A DNA stretch of 64,000 nt from a bacterium. Its GTDB lineage: Bacteria > Zhuqueibacterota > QNDG01 > JAGLOF01. The position numbers and the translations under genes were made by a program. How positions within the stretch are numbered: the first letter of the stretch is position 1; each line of letters starts with the position of its first letter. The notes under the pieces are model-generated. The model searched no databases and was not told the DNA's origin. It saw only the letters and a list, made by a program, of their open reading frames with translations. Of this stretch, positions 42,472-51,421 are shown in pieces. The stretch spans positions 24,797 to 88,796 of the forward strand of contig JAGLOF010000012.1 in assembly GCA_023139105.1 (NCBI GenBank), in the 5' to 3' direction.

Positions 42472-43578
42472 CTATCGAAGAAATTTCTCAAACGCCAACA
42501 GCGCTTCAGGCATGCTCGTCCGACCGAAACCCACCCGAAAATATGACGCAAAATCCGCGCCGTATAATGAACCCGGCAATAACATCACACCCGCTTCATC
42601 CACCAGTTTCCGACAAAATCCGTCTGCCGCTCCTCGTAGATATTTTGGGAAAGCGATAGGCCCGGCCTGTGGCCGCCGCCACTGGAATAGATCCTCATTG
42701 CGGCAGAAAAAATCATCCAGCAATTCCAGATTGTTGTGGATAATTTTACGATTGATATCGGCCAAAGTATCGGCATGCTTGAGCGCCACAGTAGCCAGAA
42801 ACTCACTGGGCGCACTGTTACAAATAGACGTGTAATCCTTCATGGCCGTTAAGGCCGAGTAGACACTGCGATTCTTCGTAACAATCCAGCCAATACGAAG
42901 CCCAGCCAGTCCGTAGGTCTTGGACATTACGCCCAGAGCCAGGCCACTCTCATCTACTTCACATAACGATGGGAGTTTCAGTTCCGACGACGACTCCAGA
43001 CTGCGGTAAACTTCATCAGAGAAGAGGAGAAAACCATGCTGTTGCGACAAGGCCACCAGTTCTGCAAAGTCCGATTTCGACATTAACGCACCGGTGGGAT
43101 TGTGGGGATTATTGATAACAACCAGCTTGGTCTCCGGACGGAGCAACTGTTTCAAATTACCCAGGTCGAAGGACCAACCCCTTTCCTGATCACCGCTCCA
43201 GGCCGTTACCTCAGCACCGGCAGAACGGGCCACCTCTGCCAGGGACTGATAGCAGGGGGATTGGACGATGATGTGATCCCCTGGACTGATAAGTACATGC
43301 ATGGCGTTAAAAATGGCCTCCTCAGCGCCGGCATGCACCAAAACATCTTCCGGTGATACATCCGAATAGAGATTTGCGATGGCCTCCCGCAACGCAGGAT
43401 GCCCTGGTGCTTCAGTATAACCCAGCCATGTATTACCAAAAGCCTCAGACGCACCCGGCTCCATTGCCAGCAACGCATTGATGCTCATGGACTGACAATC
43501 CGAAGACGAGAGCAAATGGCGAACTTTGAACTCATATTGATCAAAATACCGCTCAAGCCTGAAAGGGGGGATCTTCAT
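42472..43578 (-). CDS. PLP-dependent class I/II aminotransferase
   Basis: A fold-type-I aminotransferase of 368 residues. VHAGAEEAIFNAMHVLISPGD is the cofactor phosphate region, VINNPHNPTGAL the Asn-Pro-x-x-Pro motif, LLFSDEVYRSL the Asp that binds the pyridine N, and SKTYGLAGLRIGWI holds the Schiff-base Lys. It resembles the alanine/aspartate or histidinol-phosphate branch; the substrate is not clear. ATG 43578 (GAGG ahead) is used; the frame is open to 43635. A hairpin element lies just upstream. Confidence 0.88.
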   Translation of the reverse strand: MKIPPFRLERYFDQYEFKVRHLLSSSDCQSMSINALLAMEPGASEAFGNTWLGYTEAPGHPALREAIANLYSDVSPEDVLVHAGAEEAIFNAMHVLISPGDHIIVQSPCYQSLAEVARSAGAEVTAWSGDQERGWSFDLGNLKQLLRPETKLVVINNPHNPTGALMSKSDFAELVALSQQHGFLLFSDEVYRSLESSSELKLPSLCEVDESGLALGVMSKTYGLAGLRIGWIVTKNRSVYSALTAMKDYTSICNSAPSEFLATVALKHADTLADINRKIIHNNLELLDDFFCRNEDLFQWRRPQAGPIAFPKYLRGAADGFCRKLVDEAGVMLLPGSLYGADFASYFRVGFGRTSMPEALLAFEKFLR

Positions 43579-43626
43579 GCAATCCTCATAAAGTATCTTC
43601 GTGGAAAGCTTTTCTCTTTCCCTTAT

Positions 43627-43723
43627 TTTCTCCACGGAATGTCACGGAGATTCACAGAGCAAAAAAATAAAACAATAATACTAATTTCCGTGTTGTTCCG
43701 TGTTACTCCGTGGAGAGTACTTA
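43627..43723. repeat. Intergenic CTCCACGGA / TCCGTGGAG hairpin element
   Basis: TTTCTCCACGGAATGTCACG and CGTGTTACTCCGTGGAGAG pair as a long imperfect inverted repeat around an A+T-rich loop (AAAAAAATAAAACAATAA). It is the best copy of a family with relatives at 13180-13345 and, more degenerate, near 46890-46980 and 60425-60470. Confidence 0.65.
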
Positions 43724-46369
43724 TTTTACAATCTTAAACGTCACCGACTCTTCCACACCGCCAGCCTTCACGATGACCTTGTACTCTCCGGCTTTGGCAC
43801 GTTTGGGCCGCTCGCCTTCAACAATGTCGCCAATGGCCAAGTCCCACTCCACCACCTGATAGCCTTTACCCTCTGTTTCGAACGACTTCAGCACCTCTCC
43901 ATCCGCATCAGTGATAGTGACATCAGCTTTGCCGGCATCTTTCATGAAAAATGTAATGCGGGCCGGCTGCTGGCGCATCCAGCGGCGTTTGGGAATTTGA
44001 ACATCATCGACCGAATAAACATGAACTGCCTTATCCAACACTTCAGCCGTCAGAGCCTGCACTGGTCTGGCATCAAGAGCCCACATGCCGCGGCCGTGTG
44101 TGGCAGCCACCAGAATGTCTTCACGGGGATGCACGACAAGATCGTGCACAAACGTAGTGGGTAGTGCGCCGTTCAGTGCTTCCCAATGCTTGCCACCGTT
44201 GAGTGAAACATAAACGCCCAAGTCAGTTCCTACATATAGAATATCCGCATTTTTAGGATCCTGACGGAGAACATTTACCGGGCCCAGCGTAATGTTGTTT
44301 ACTATAGATGTCCAGGTTTTACCAAAATTTGTCGACTTCCAAATATATGGTGCAAAATCATCATTACGTTTGCCGTTCTGGGTCAGATACACTGTACCTT
44401 CTTCTGTCCGCGAGGCCTCCATGCAAGAAATCCAGCGATGTTTGGCCAAACCCTTGGTGATCTCCTTCCACTTAACGCCGCCGTTGCGTGTCACCCATGC
44501 ACGGCCGTCGTCAGTACCTGCATAAATCAATCCGAACTTTAAGGGAGATTCAGAAAGCGCAAACAGTGTCTGATATGAAATATCACCCAATTTTTCAGGA
44601 TCATTATACGTCAGATCAGCACTGATCTTCTCCCATGTATCTCCCCTGTCAAAGGAGCGAAAAACATGCTGCATGCCGTGATATATAATACGTGGATTAT
44701 GCGGCGAAATAATAAAAGGTGCCACCCATTGGCCACGTAGTTTCGGCGATCCTTCGGGCATCTTGGGCAGGATTGAGAGACGGTCGCCTGTACCCATATC
44801 TGAACGGGTTATAGATCCGTAGAAACCTTCAGAGTAGATAATATCAGAATCCGTGGGGTCGATTGCATGACGACTGCCCTCTCCACCCGGTACATTTTCA
44901 AACTCAACCGCTGGAATGTTGTGACGCCCGCCAGATAGATCTACAGGCCCGGCATAACTGAAATGATCCTGAATGGATCCGTATATCTTGAAAGGCGTAT
45001 CCATATCAACGGCTACATTATAAAACTGAACCGCCGGAAGATTGTGTGTGAAGTGGCGCCAGTTCTCGCCGCCGTCATAAGAGATCACCACACCGCCGTC
45101 ATTGCCATTGACCATATAATCAGTATTCTCGGGATCAATCCACAAAGCATGGTGATCCATATGCATGTCACCTTTACGGACGAATGTTTTTCCACCATCT
45201 TCCGAAACATTGAAAAACAGGCCCATAACAAAAATTTTATCCGGATTGACAGGATCTACTCGCATCTGACCAAAGACCCAGCCATATGTTCCGCCAAGCC
45301 CCTCCATGTAGCGGTTCTCTTCCGAGGTACGACGCCAGGTTGCACCACTGTCATCTGAACGATAGACCGTAGCCCCCTTTATCACTCCGCCTGCCGGACG
45401 GCCATATGCGTCTGTAGCACCCTCTTCCGCTTCACGGGCAATTTCATAATTGTCAACGAAAGCATAGACTACATTTGGCACTGCTGCACAGAGATCAATA
45501 CCGATACGTCCGCAATGATTGGGTGCAGGCAAACCATTATTGATCTGAGTCCAGGTGCGGCCGCCATCAATGGTTTTATGAATGCCGCTGCCTGTATAAT
45601 GCGCCTTGGTCCGCGGGTCATTCCAGCGTTCACGGATTCGCTGCCACGTAGAAGCATAGAGAATATCAGGATTCGATGGATCCATAACAAGGTCCTGACC
45701 GCCGGTGCGTTCATTAACATAAAGCACTTTAGACCAGGTCTTGCCACCATCAAGAGTTTTGTAAATACCGCGCTCGGGATTATCTGTCCACTCATGACCG
45801 GAAGCGGCAACATAGATTATATCTGAATTTGTGGGATGAATAATGATACGTGAAATAGTATGTGTGGCACCCAGGCCCATGTACTGCCAGGTCTTGCCGG
45901 CGTCAGTGGAGCGATAGATGCCGCATCCCGCCATTGAGCTGCGGAAGATATTATTCTCGCCTGTGCCGGCCCAGATAACATTACTATCAGAAGGATCAAT
46001 CTCAATATCACCGATTGACTGCGTTGGAGATTCGTCAAAAATGGACTCCCAAGTAGTACCTTCATTCACAGTCTTCCAAATGCCGCCCGAGGCAGTGGCC
46101 ACATAAATAGTATAATTACTTCCTTTGGGCGCAACAACAGCCACATCTGTAACACGTCCGGATATATTTGTGGGCCCTACAAACTGCCAATCTAAATTAG
46201 CAAAAGGGGATGCTTGCTTCAAGGCCAGGTGAGATTTATACGCGACTAAACGATCAGCCGGCTGGGTAATAGATTGAGCCGCCAGTAATACCGGCAGCAA
46301 CAGAAGCAGCATAACAACGCCGCGTTTCAGGAACACAGAAAAAACGTGTTTCAGGGATGCAGAACGCAT
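43721..46369 (-). CDS. Secreted BNR-repeat (VPS10/sortilin-like) protein
   Basis: A signal peptide (to LLAAQS) is followed by about 700 residues of beta-propeller repeats. At least seven BNR/Asp-box motifs (S-x-D-x-G-x-T-W) are seen, for example YRSTDAGKTW, YKTLDGGKTW, HKTIDGGRTW, YRSDDSGATW and FRSFDRGDTW. The C-terminal 100 residues (ITFFMKDAGKADVTITDADG, then GEYKVIVKAGG) look like a FlgD-type Ig domain. Such proteins are outer-surface or secreted, often called exo-alpha-sialidase-like or photosystem-stability-like, and their substrate is unknown. AAGGAGG lies before the ATG. Confidence 0.88.
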   Translation of the reverse strand: MRSASLKHVFSVFLKRGVVMLLLLLPVLLAAQSITQPADRLVAYKSHLALKQASPFANLDWQFVGPTNISGRVTDVAVVAPKGSNYTIYVATASGGIWKTVNEGTTWESIFDESPTQSIGDIEIDPSDSNVIWAGTGENNIFRSSMAGCGIYRSTDAGKTWQYMGLGATHTISRIIIHPTNSDIIYVAASGHEWTDNPERGIYKTLDGGKTWSKVLYVNERTGGQDLVMDPSNPDILYASTWQRIRERWNDPRTKAHYTGSGIHKTIDGGRTWTQINNGLPAPNHCGRIGIDLCAAVPNVVYAFVDNYEIAREAEEGATDAYGRPAGGVIKGATVYRSDDSGATWRRTSEENRYMEGLGGTYGWVFGQMRVDPVNPDKIFVMGLFFNVSEDGGKTFVRKGDMHMDHHALWIDPENTDYMVNGNDGGVVISYDGGENWRHFTHNLPAVQFYNVAVDMDTPFKIYGSIQDHFSYAGPVDLSGGRHNIPAVEFENVPGGEGSRHAIDPTDSDIIYSEGFYGSITRSDMGTGDRLSILPKMPEGSPKLRGQWVAPFIISPHNPRIIYHGMQHVFRSFDRGDTWEKISADLTYNDPEKLGDISYQTLFALSESPLKFGLIYAGTDDGRAWVTRNGGVKWKEITKGLAKHRWISCMEASRTEEGTVYLTQNGKRNDDFAPYIWKSTNFGKTWTSIVNNITLGPVNVLRQDPKNADILYVGTDLGVYVSLNGGKHWEALNGALPTTFVHDLVVHPREDILVAATHGRGMWALDARPVQALTAEVLDKAVHVYSVDDVQIPKRRWMRQQPARITFFMKDAGKADVTITDADGEVLKSFETEGKGYQVVEWDLAIGDIVEGERPKRAKAGEYKVIVKAGGVEESVTFKIVK

Positions 46370-47239
46370 GGAACCTCCTTGGAGTATTTGTGAAGTAGAG
46401 ATATTAAAAAAAATTATTAATGCAAAGGAAGATACGAGGATTTGATGGCGTTGTCAACGGAAGATACAAAAAAAGGCGGTCAACCTGTGTTTATCCCGGA
46501 AGACCGCCTCTACACTTTAACAAACGATTACGATTGCGAGACCGAATGTCCTGTGCGCAATTGAATTATTGATCCATAAAATATCAGGAAGCACCAACGT
46601 TTTTTCACCTTGGAGACGCATCGCAGCAGTCTCATCAAACAACAGCGGGAACTGTAGGTCACACGAGAGATAGCGCAAGGAGATTGCCGCGGCACAGAAC
46701 GCCTCGCAATGACATATACGGGCTTAACGCTGTCGAGGCATTTGTGCAGGCAACAGCAGCAGTCTCATCAAGGTTCCACCAGCATTCATCAATATCTTTC
46801 GGGGCGGGCTGGGCGGCTCCGTGGTCTTCGTGATCTGGTGCGAGTGCTCTTTTTTAGTTTTTTTCCGTAGGCAATGCTCCTGCTCTTCAGGCCGGGCAGG
46901 GTAGCTTCGTGTATCTCCGTGTATTTCGTGGGCAATGCTCTTGTTCTTTTTTATTTTAAATTTTATATCCGTAGGTATCTGTGATAATCTGTGGCAAAAT
47001 TTTGAACTTGGAACATATTTGGGTGATATACCCGGACAAAGAACATCATTGCTCTTCCAACTTCATCCTTCTCACTTCTGCGTTTTGACCACATCGCCAG
47101 CGAACTAGACGCCGCTGGGGGCGTTAATGCCGTCATCAGTGCAGTAATTCCACTGAATGGAGTAGACAACAACAAAAAAAAAGTTGTGCGAATTTCAAAT
47201 ACAACTTGACATTTGCACAAAAAAATCCTAGTATTGAAC
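46370..47239. other. Gene-poor 870-bp region with mixed repeats
   Basis: No credible gene is present. It contains GGCGGTC/GACCGCC arms (46475-46508, a hairpin with a T run on the minus strand), two direct copies of GCAGCAGTCTCATCAA (46623 and 46756), a short REP-like AGGAGATTGCCG...CCTCGCAATGAC stretch near 46675-46715, and CCGTGTA/TCCGTAG words near 46860-46980 related to the hairpin family. It looks like an accumulation zone for dispersed repeats. A frame of 106 codons at 46963-47283 (minus) has no recognisable features. Confidence 0.5.
47206..47234 (+). promoter_or_regulatory. Sigma-70-like promoter of the ATPase gene, possibly leaderless
   Basis: TTGACA at 47206 and TAGTAT at 47229, 17 bases apart. 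The ATG is only six bases beyond the -10 box and no ribosome site precedes it, so the message may start at or next to the initiation codon. Confidence 0.55.
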
Positions 47240-48418
47240 ATGATTAAAAGAGAACTCACCTCAGAATTGTTTGACGCCGCCAAGGAGTACCCGGTGGTGA
47301 CTATTGTCGGGCCACGTCAATCGGGTAAAACAACCCTGGCCCAAATGACTTTTCACAATAAACGGTATGTCTCACTTGAGGATCCGGACAACCGGACCGC
47401 TGCTGAAATAGACCCCAGAGGGTTTTTAGGAGAGATGCCGAAAGGCGGCATCATTGATGAAATACAGCGGGTTCCCCGGCTCTTGTCCTATATTCAAGGC
47501 ATTGTGGATAGAGAAAATACGGCAGGACAATTTATACTTACCGGTAGTCATCAGCCTGAACTTCACCAGGCTATCAGTCAATCTTTGGCTGGTAGAACGG
47601 CCCTTCTAACCTTGCTGCCGTTTACAGTCAATGAAATCACATTTTACTCAAAACCATATTCCGCTTTTCAATATATTGTCCAGGGCATGTATCCCAGAGT
47701 ATATGAAAAACAACTCAAACCCAATCGCTTTTATGGCAACTATTTTCAGACCTATGTTGAGAGAGATGTACGATCAATCATTCAATTGAAAGATCTACGA
47801 CCGTTTCAACAGTTCATGAAATTGCTTGCCGGTAGAATTGGACAAATTGTCAATTATACGGCGATAAGCAATGATGTGGGCGTATCATCAACCACTATTA
47901 AAAACTGGGTGAGTGTGCTTAAGGCATCCTATATTCTCTACGAACTGCCGCCATATTTTTCCAACATACGGAAGCGGGTCATCAAATCACCTAAATTGTA
48001 CTTCACGGATACAGGTCTGGCCTGTTACCTTTGTGGTATTTCCAATTCCGAACTGCTCAAGAGAGACCCGCTGCGCGGCGGCTTGTATGAAAATTTTATC
48101 ATTATCGAGTTCCTCAAGGCCGCTTACAACCTGGGGATTCATCCTGATTTTTATTTCTACCGAGATTCCCACGGTAGAGAAGTAGACCTTATAATTAAGC
48201 ATAACGGTATAATCATTCCAGTTGAAATCAAATCAGCGGCCACCTTTCATTCCGATTTTCTCAAGGGAATAAACTTTTTCAAAAAGGCTTCAAACTTATC
48301 GGTAAACCGGGGCCTGATCATCTACAATGGAGAAAATCAATACAACATTGATAATAACCTGGTTATCAATCCCCTTTTAAAACACGACTTTTGGAATACA
48401 TTTTTCCAAAAGTTATAG
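47240..48418 (+). CDS. DUF4143-type AAA ATPase with nuclease-like C-terminus
   Basis: A 392-residue protein of the ATP-binding AAA/DUF4143 family. Walker A is GPRQSGKTTLAQ near residue 20, Walker B is GGIIDEIQRVPRLL, and sensor 1 is FILTGSHQPELHQAISQSLAGR. The C-terminal half begins FFQTYVERDVRSII and ends with REVDLIIKHNGIIIPVEIKS, the PD-(D/E)XK-like pattern. The family is very widespread, often mobile and of unknown role, sometimes linked to toxin-like behaviour. ATG 47240 is chosen because it is right after the promoter; a TTG lies upstream. Confidence 0.9.
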   Translation: MIKRELTSELFDAAKEYPVVTIVGPRQSGKTTLAQMTFHNKRYVSLEDPDNRTAAEIDPRGFLGEMPKGGIIDEIQRVPRLLSYIQGIVDRENTAGQFILTGSHQPELHQAISQSLAGRTALLTLLPFTVNEITFYSKPYSAFQYIVQGMYPRVYEKQLKPNRFYGNYFQTYVERDVRSIIQLKDLRPFQQFMKLLAGRIGQIVNYTAISNDVGVSSTTIKNWVSVLKASYILYELPPYFSNIRKRVIKSPKLYFTDTGLACYLCGISNSELLKRDPLRGGLYENFIIIEFLKAAYNLGIHPDFYFYRDSHGREVDLIIKHNGIIIPVEIKSAATFHSDFLKGINFFKKASNLSVNRGLIIYNGENQYNIDNNLVINPLLKHDFWNTFFQKL

Positions 48419-48423
48419 GAAAA

Positions 48424-48446
48424 GGGGCGACCACCAGTCGCCCCTT
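48424..48446 (+). terminator. Terminator-like hairpin after the DUF4143 gene
   Basis: GGGGCGAC, loop CACCA, GTCGCCCC, followed by TT only, so the U run is weak. It begins five bases past the stop codon. Confidence 0.7.
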
Positions 48447-48490
48447 CATTCACTTCATCCTTCTTACTTCTTACTTCTACTTTGAAATTA

Positions 48491-48562
48491 CTATATTTTA
48501 ATGGACACCGAGTTAAACACTTCTTAACTTAATGGTAACAGGAGGTGTCCACTAAAATATAG
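48491..48562. mobile_element. Short palindromic element with 19-bp inverted ends
   Basis: CTATATTTTAATGGACACC and GGTGTCCACTAAAATATAG are inverted repeats with one mismatch around 34 bases (including GAGTTAAACACTTCTTAACTT). The TGGACACC ends resemble IS3-family termini. No transposase is present, so it is a solo miniature element or the fused ends of an excised IS. Confidence 0.6.
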
Positions 48563-48590
48563 CAACTTCACCTTCTTGTAATTTTTCACA

Positions 48591-50069
48591 TTATAGTGAC
48601 TCTCCACAACTCTCTCTCCGGCATTCATCAAGCAGTTCAAAAACAGCCTGCTCATCTTCAAGATTAAACCTGTGAAGGACATCTTCCTCCATATGAACAT
48701 GTTTGTATTGTTCATTCTCAATGCCACACAGCATATTGCTGAGGTATGTTACATAAGTTTGATCTTTTAACTCTGCTTTTGCATTCAAAGGCGTATGGTG
48801 ATGCATTATAATTTCAACCAGGTAATCAGGAAAATTCCATTTACTTGCAATCATTGCCCCAATCTCCGAATGGCTTATTCCAATGGATATCTCTTCAATT
48901 AAAGATGAAACAGGCATATCTCTGTTGGCCAGTATTTCATCAATTTTATTGCTTATATCCTCACTGAGTGAGACTAGAACTATCTTCCCAAAATCATGAA
49001 GTAGACTTGCAAGACATGCCTGATCAGATATCCTTTCCAGATGATATTTTTTTACCAGATAACGAGTATAACATGCTGTCTTCTGACAATGATTCCATAT
49101 GGCCGAAAAATCATCATACCGCTCTGAGAGTATCTTCTTTGCTCCGGCAGCCAAAAGCAAAGCCTCAAGATTTGAAATACCTATTCTTACAACTGCATCA
49201 TTAACATTATCTATTTTATTTCCGGAACCAAAAAAAACAGAATTTGCCTGCTTTAATACATCTACCGTTAAAGATGGATCTCTTTTTATCTTTTCACTTA
49301 TCACTGCAATAGATTTGTCAGGTTTTTTACACAATTCAATCAAACTGACAATGTTTGCTGGAAGTGTTGGCAATAATTCAACTTCTTTAAGTATCTGATC
49401 TTTAATAATGCTGGTAACATGGCGGGGTCTTAAGTGGAACGGCACTTCAAACTCGGATCGAGTAATCCCGTTTTCTGAAGATATCTTGAATGCAGAAGGA
49501 TCAATACCGGAATTTCTTAAAAGAAAATAGACCATCTGTATACCCAGGCCTGCTCCTTCGCTCTCATCATAGGAAGAATTATAAGACTCAAGAAAATCAT
49601 GACAATGCTCAGCCGCTTTCAATCTTCCGTTTATTCTCTCCAGTTCCTCTTTTTGTGCCGGAGAGTTATTAATAATTGCAAAGTGAATGGCATCGTCTTT
49701 TTTTTGAATTACAAGTTCTATGTACAGATTACTTTTTTTCAATTCCGGATTATACTGGTCTGGCTCAATCAGGGCCTCCTTCTTAAATTGTTTAAGCCCC
49801 TCTTTATAATCATCGGGTGATGACAACTGCAATTGTTTTTTCTCAAAATATATACGTTTAAGATTTGCCTTATATGCATTGGTCATCAGTTCACGCACAA
49901 CCATTTCCAGGGAATCAACAAAATACTGCAAATCATGATGCATCAAAATTTTTAATAAAAGAATATCAATAAACTTGATATCTCTTTCATTAAGTTCATG
50001 ACAGGTACAATGAAGCTGTTCACCGGAAACATATTGGCTAATTAAATTCTTTAACTTGCTTGGATTCAT
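48591..50069 (-). CDS. HATPase-like and HDOD domain fusion protein
   Basis: A 492-residue cytosolic signalling protein. Residues 1-200 look like a histidine-kinase-type ATPase domain: an N-box-like MVVRELMTNAYKANLK (E60, N64), then AIINNSPAQKEE and a G-box-like EGAGLGIQMVYFLL. Residues 230-430 are an HDOD domain: LLPTLPANIVSLIELC, IKRDPSLTVDVLKQAN, VRIGISNLEALLL and a metal-free SLLHDFGKIVLVSL/ISHSEIGAMIASKWNFP. No HisKA helix or phospho-His is seen, so the ATPase part may be regulatory. HDOD proteins integrate signals in chemotaxis and c-di-GMP networks. Function is not known. Confidence 0.85.
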   Translation of the reverse strand: MNPSKLKNLISQYVSGEQLHCTCHELNERDIKFIDILLLKILMHHDLQYFVDSLEMVVRELMTNAYKANLKRIYFEKKQLQLSSPDDYKEGLKQFKKEALIEPDQYNPELKKSNLYIELVIQKKDDAIHFAIINNSPAQKEELERINGRLKAAEHCHDFLESYNSSYDESEGAGLGIQMVYFLLRNSGIDPSAFKISSENGITRSEFEVPFHLRPRHVTSIIKDQILKEVELLPTLPANIVSLIELCKKPDKSIAVISEKIKRDPSLTVDVLKQANSVFFGSGNKIDNVNDAVVRIGISNLEALLLAAGAKKILSERYDDFSAIWNHCQKTACYTRYLVKKYHLERISDQACLASLLHDFGKIVLVSLSEDISNKIDEILANRDMPVSSLIEEISIGISHSEIGAMIASKWNFPDYLVEIIMHHHTPLNAKAELKDQTYVTYLSNMLCGIENEQYKHVHMEEDVLHRFNLEDEQAVFELLDECRRESCGESL

Positions 50070-50217
50070 ATACAGCTCTATTTAGTAATCGCATCATACT
50101 AACTACTGGAACTATAGTATAATAATACGTACGCGCTTTTTCAATGGTTTCCTTAAAATCTTGTCAGGTTTTCAAAAAAATAAGGCAATACTTCATTTTG
50201 TTTGAAGATGTTAAAGA

Positions 50218-51120
50218 CTAAACAGCAATCAACCATGGTATCAGCTGCATACTTTTATCAAGGCCCAGCTTCTTCCGGATAGCAAACCGTGTAGACTCAA
50301 CAGTTCTAACACTCCTGCTTGTTAAATGGGCAATATCCTTTGTATTCATACTAAGCCGCAAAAGAGCACAAATTTTGATTTCAGTTGCTGTTAAATTACT
50401 GCTTCTTGCCAGAAGACGTTCATAAAAATCAGGATGTACTTCAATAAATCTTTTTTCAAAATCCTGCCAGTAATCTCTATCATGTGCCTCATTCTGAAGC
50501 TCTGCCAGCATTTTCTTAATTTCACTTTTCACACATTTATCCACATCCCTGAACCGGCTGTCAACATTCTTGATGGCTTCAGTGCAGACATCTGAAAATC
50601 GGGCCGAATGCATAGTCTCTGAAGTTAATTCTTTATTCCTCAACGACAATGTTTCTTCAACACATTCTTTTTCTTTCTCCACAGATACACATTTCATTTG
50701 AACACCCTGTCTCATTTTAAATAAATACACACCAATAAGCATTATCATCACCAGCAATGGAAGAGCCGTAAAAAAAATCAAGCGCGTTGTCAATTTTTGA
50801 CGCACTACTGCAGTTTGCAAATGATCTATCTGACGTCTTTTACTCTCCATCTCATATTCAAGCCTTGACACATACTTTATATTGTATGAAGAGCGACTGA
50901 CCCGACCGGCATATAGGCTATTTGCATCTCTCAAAAAGTCCGATTCCATATCATTCATGGCCAAATCATAATTCCTTTGATCAGACTCCGGCACATTGCC
51001 AATAAGTGCTTCATTGTCTATCTGACTGTCACTTTCAACCATTAAATTATGATCACTACTCTCAGCATATCCTAAAATTGCAATGATCACTAGGCATGTA
51101 CAAATAGTTTTTACCTTCAT
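50218..51120 (-). CDS. Membrane-anchored LuxR-type HTH regulator
   Basis: A signal-like N-terminus, about 75 periplasmic residues, a transmembrane helix (LIFFTALPLLVMIMLIGVYLF, near 113-133), a long coiled-coil linker, then a C-terminal LuxR/GerE HTH: LTATEIKICALLRLSMNTKDIAHLTSRS-type segment ending VRTVESTRFAIRKKLGL (about 240-285). This arrangement is used by one-piece regulators in Bacteroidota-like bacteria, usually with N-terminal TPRs that are missing here. Target genes are unknown. Confidence 0.82.
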   Translation of the reverse strand: MKVKTICTCLVIIAILGYAESSDHNLMVESDSQIDNEALIGNVPESDQRNYDLAMNDMESDFLRDANSLYAGRVSRSSYNIKYVSRLEYEMESKRRQIDHLQTAVVRQKLTTRLIFFTALPLLVMIMLIGVYLFKMRQGVQMKCVSVEKEKECVEETLSLRNKELTSETMHSARFSDVCTEAIKNVDSRFRDVDKCVKSEIKKMLAELQNEAHDRDYWQDFEKRFIEVHPDFYERLLARSSNLTATEIKICALLRLSMNTKDIAHLTSRSVRTVESTRFAIRKKLGLDKSMQLIPWLIAV

Positions 51121-51421
51121 GGAATACCTTTTATTATAGAATAATTATCCTGATATAGTTTGCCTGTGCCATGCTATTTATTCAAAGTTCATGCCATTTT
51201 CAGATATTGAATGTTTAAACAATTGTTTTTTAAAGGCTTGACATCTATGGGGAAGTTAACTTTGCAAAAGTAAAAAAAAGGTGGATTGGGGCATTTCACC
51301 AATAAATTTAATTAAAACAGGGGATCTGCCAATGATACGAAGACAAAAAGGAATGAAACGGAAAAATATTACCACTTAAACCAGCTCGAACCCAAAAAAA
51401 TCAATATTAATTTTTACTATT
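51121..51421. other. Intergenic region before LuxR-type gene
   Basis: About 300 A+T-rich bases with no gene, repeat or clear terminator. It should hold the minus-strand promoter of the LuxR-type gene. Confidence 0.4.

Noticed and set aside
47066..47211. Plus-strand coding-like stretch (FDHIASELDAAGGVNAVISA)
   Set aside because: No start codon or ribosome site, ends in the promoter of the next gene; could be a remnant but too little to support.
46963..47283. 106-codon open frame on the minus strand
   Set aside because: Overlaps the promoter and start of the DUF4143 gene and has no recognisable domain.
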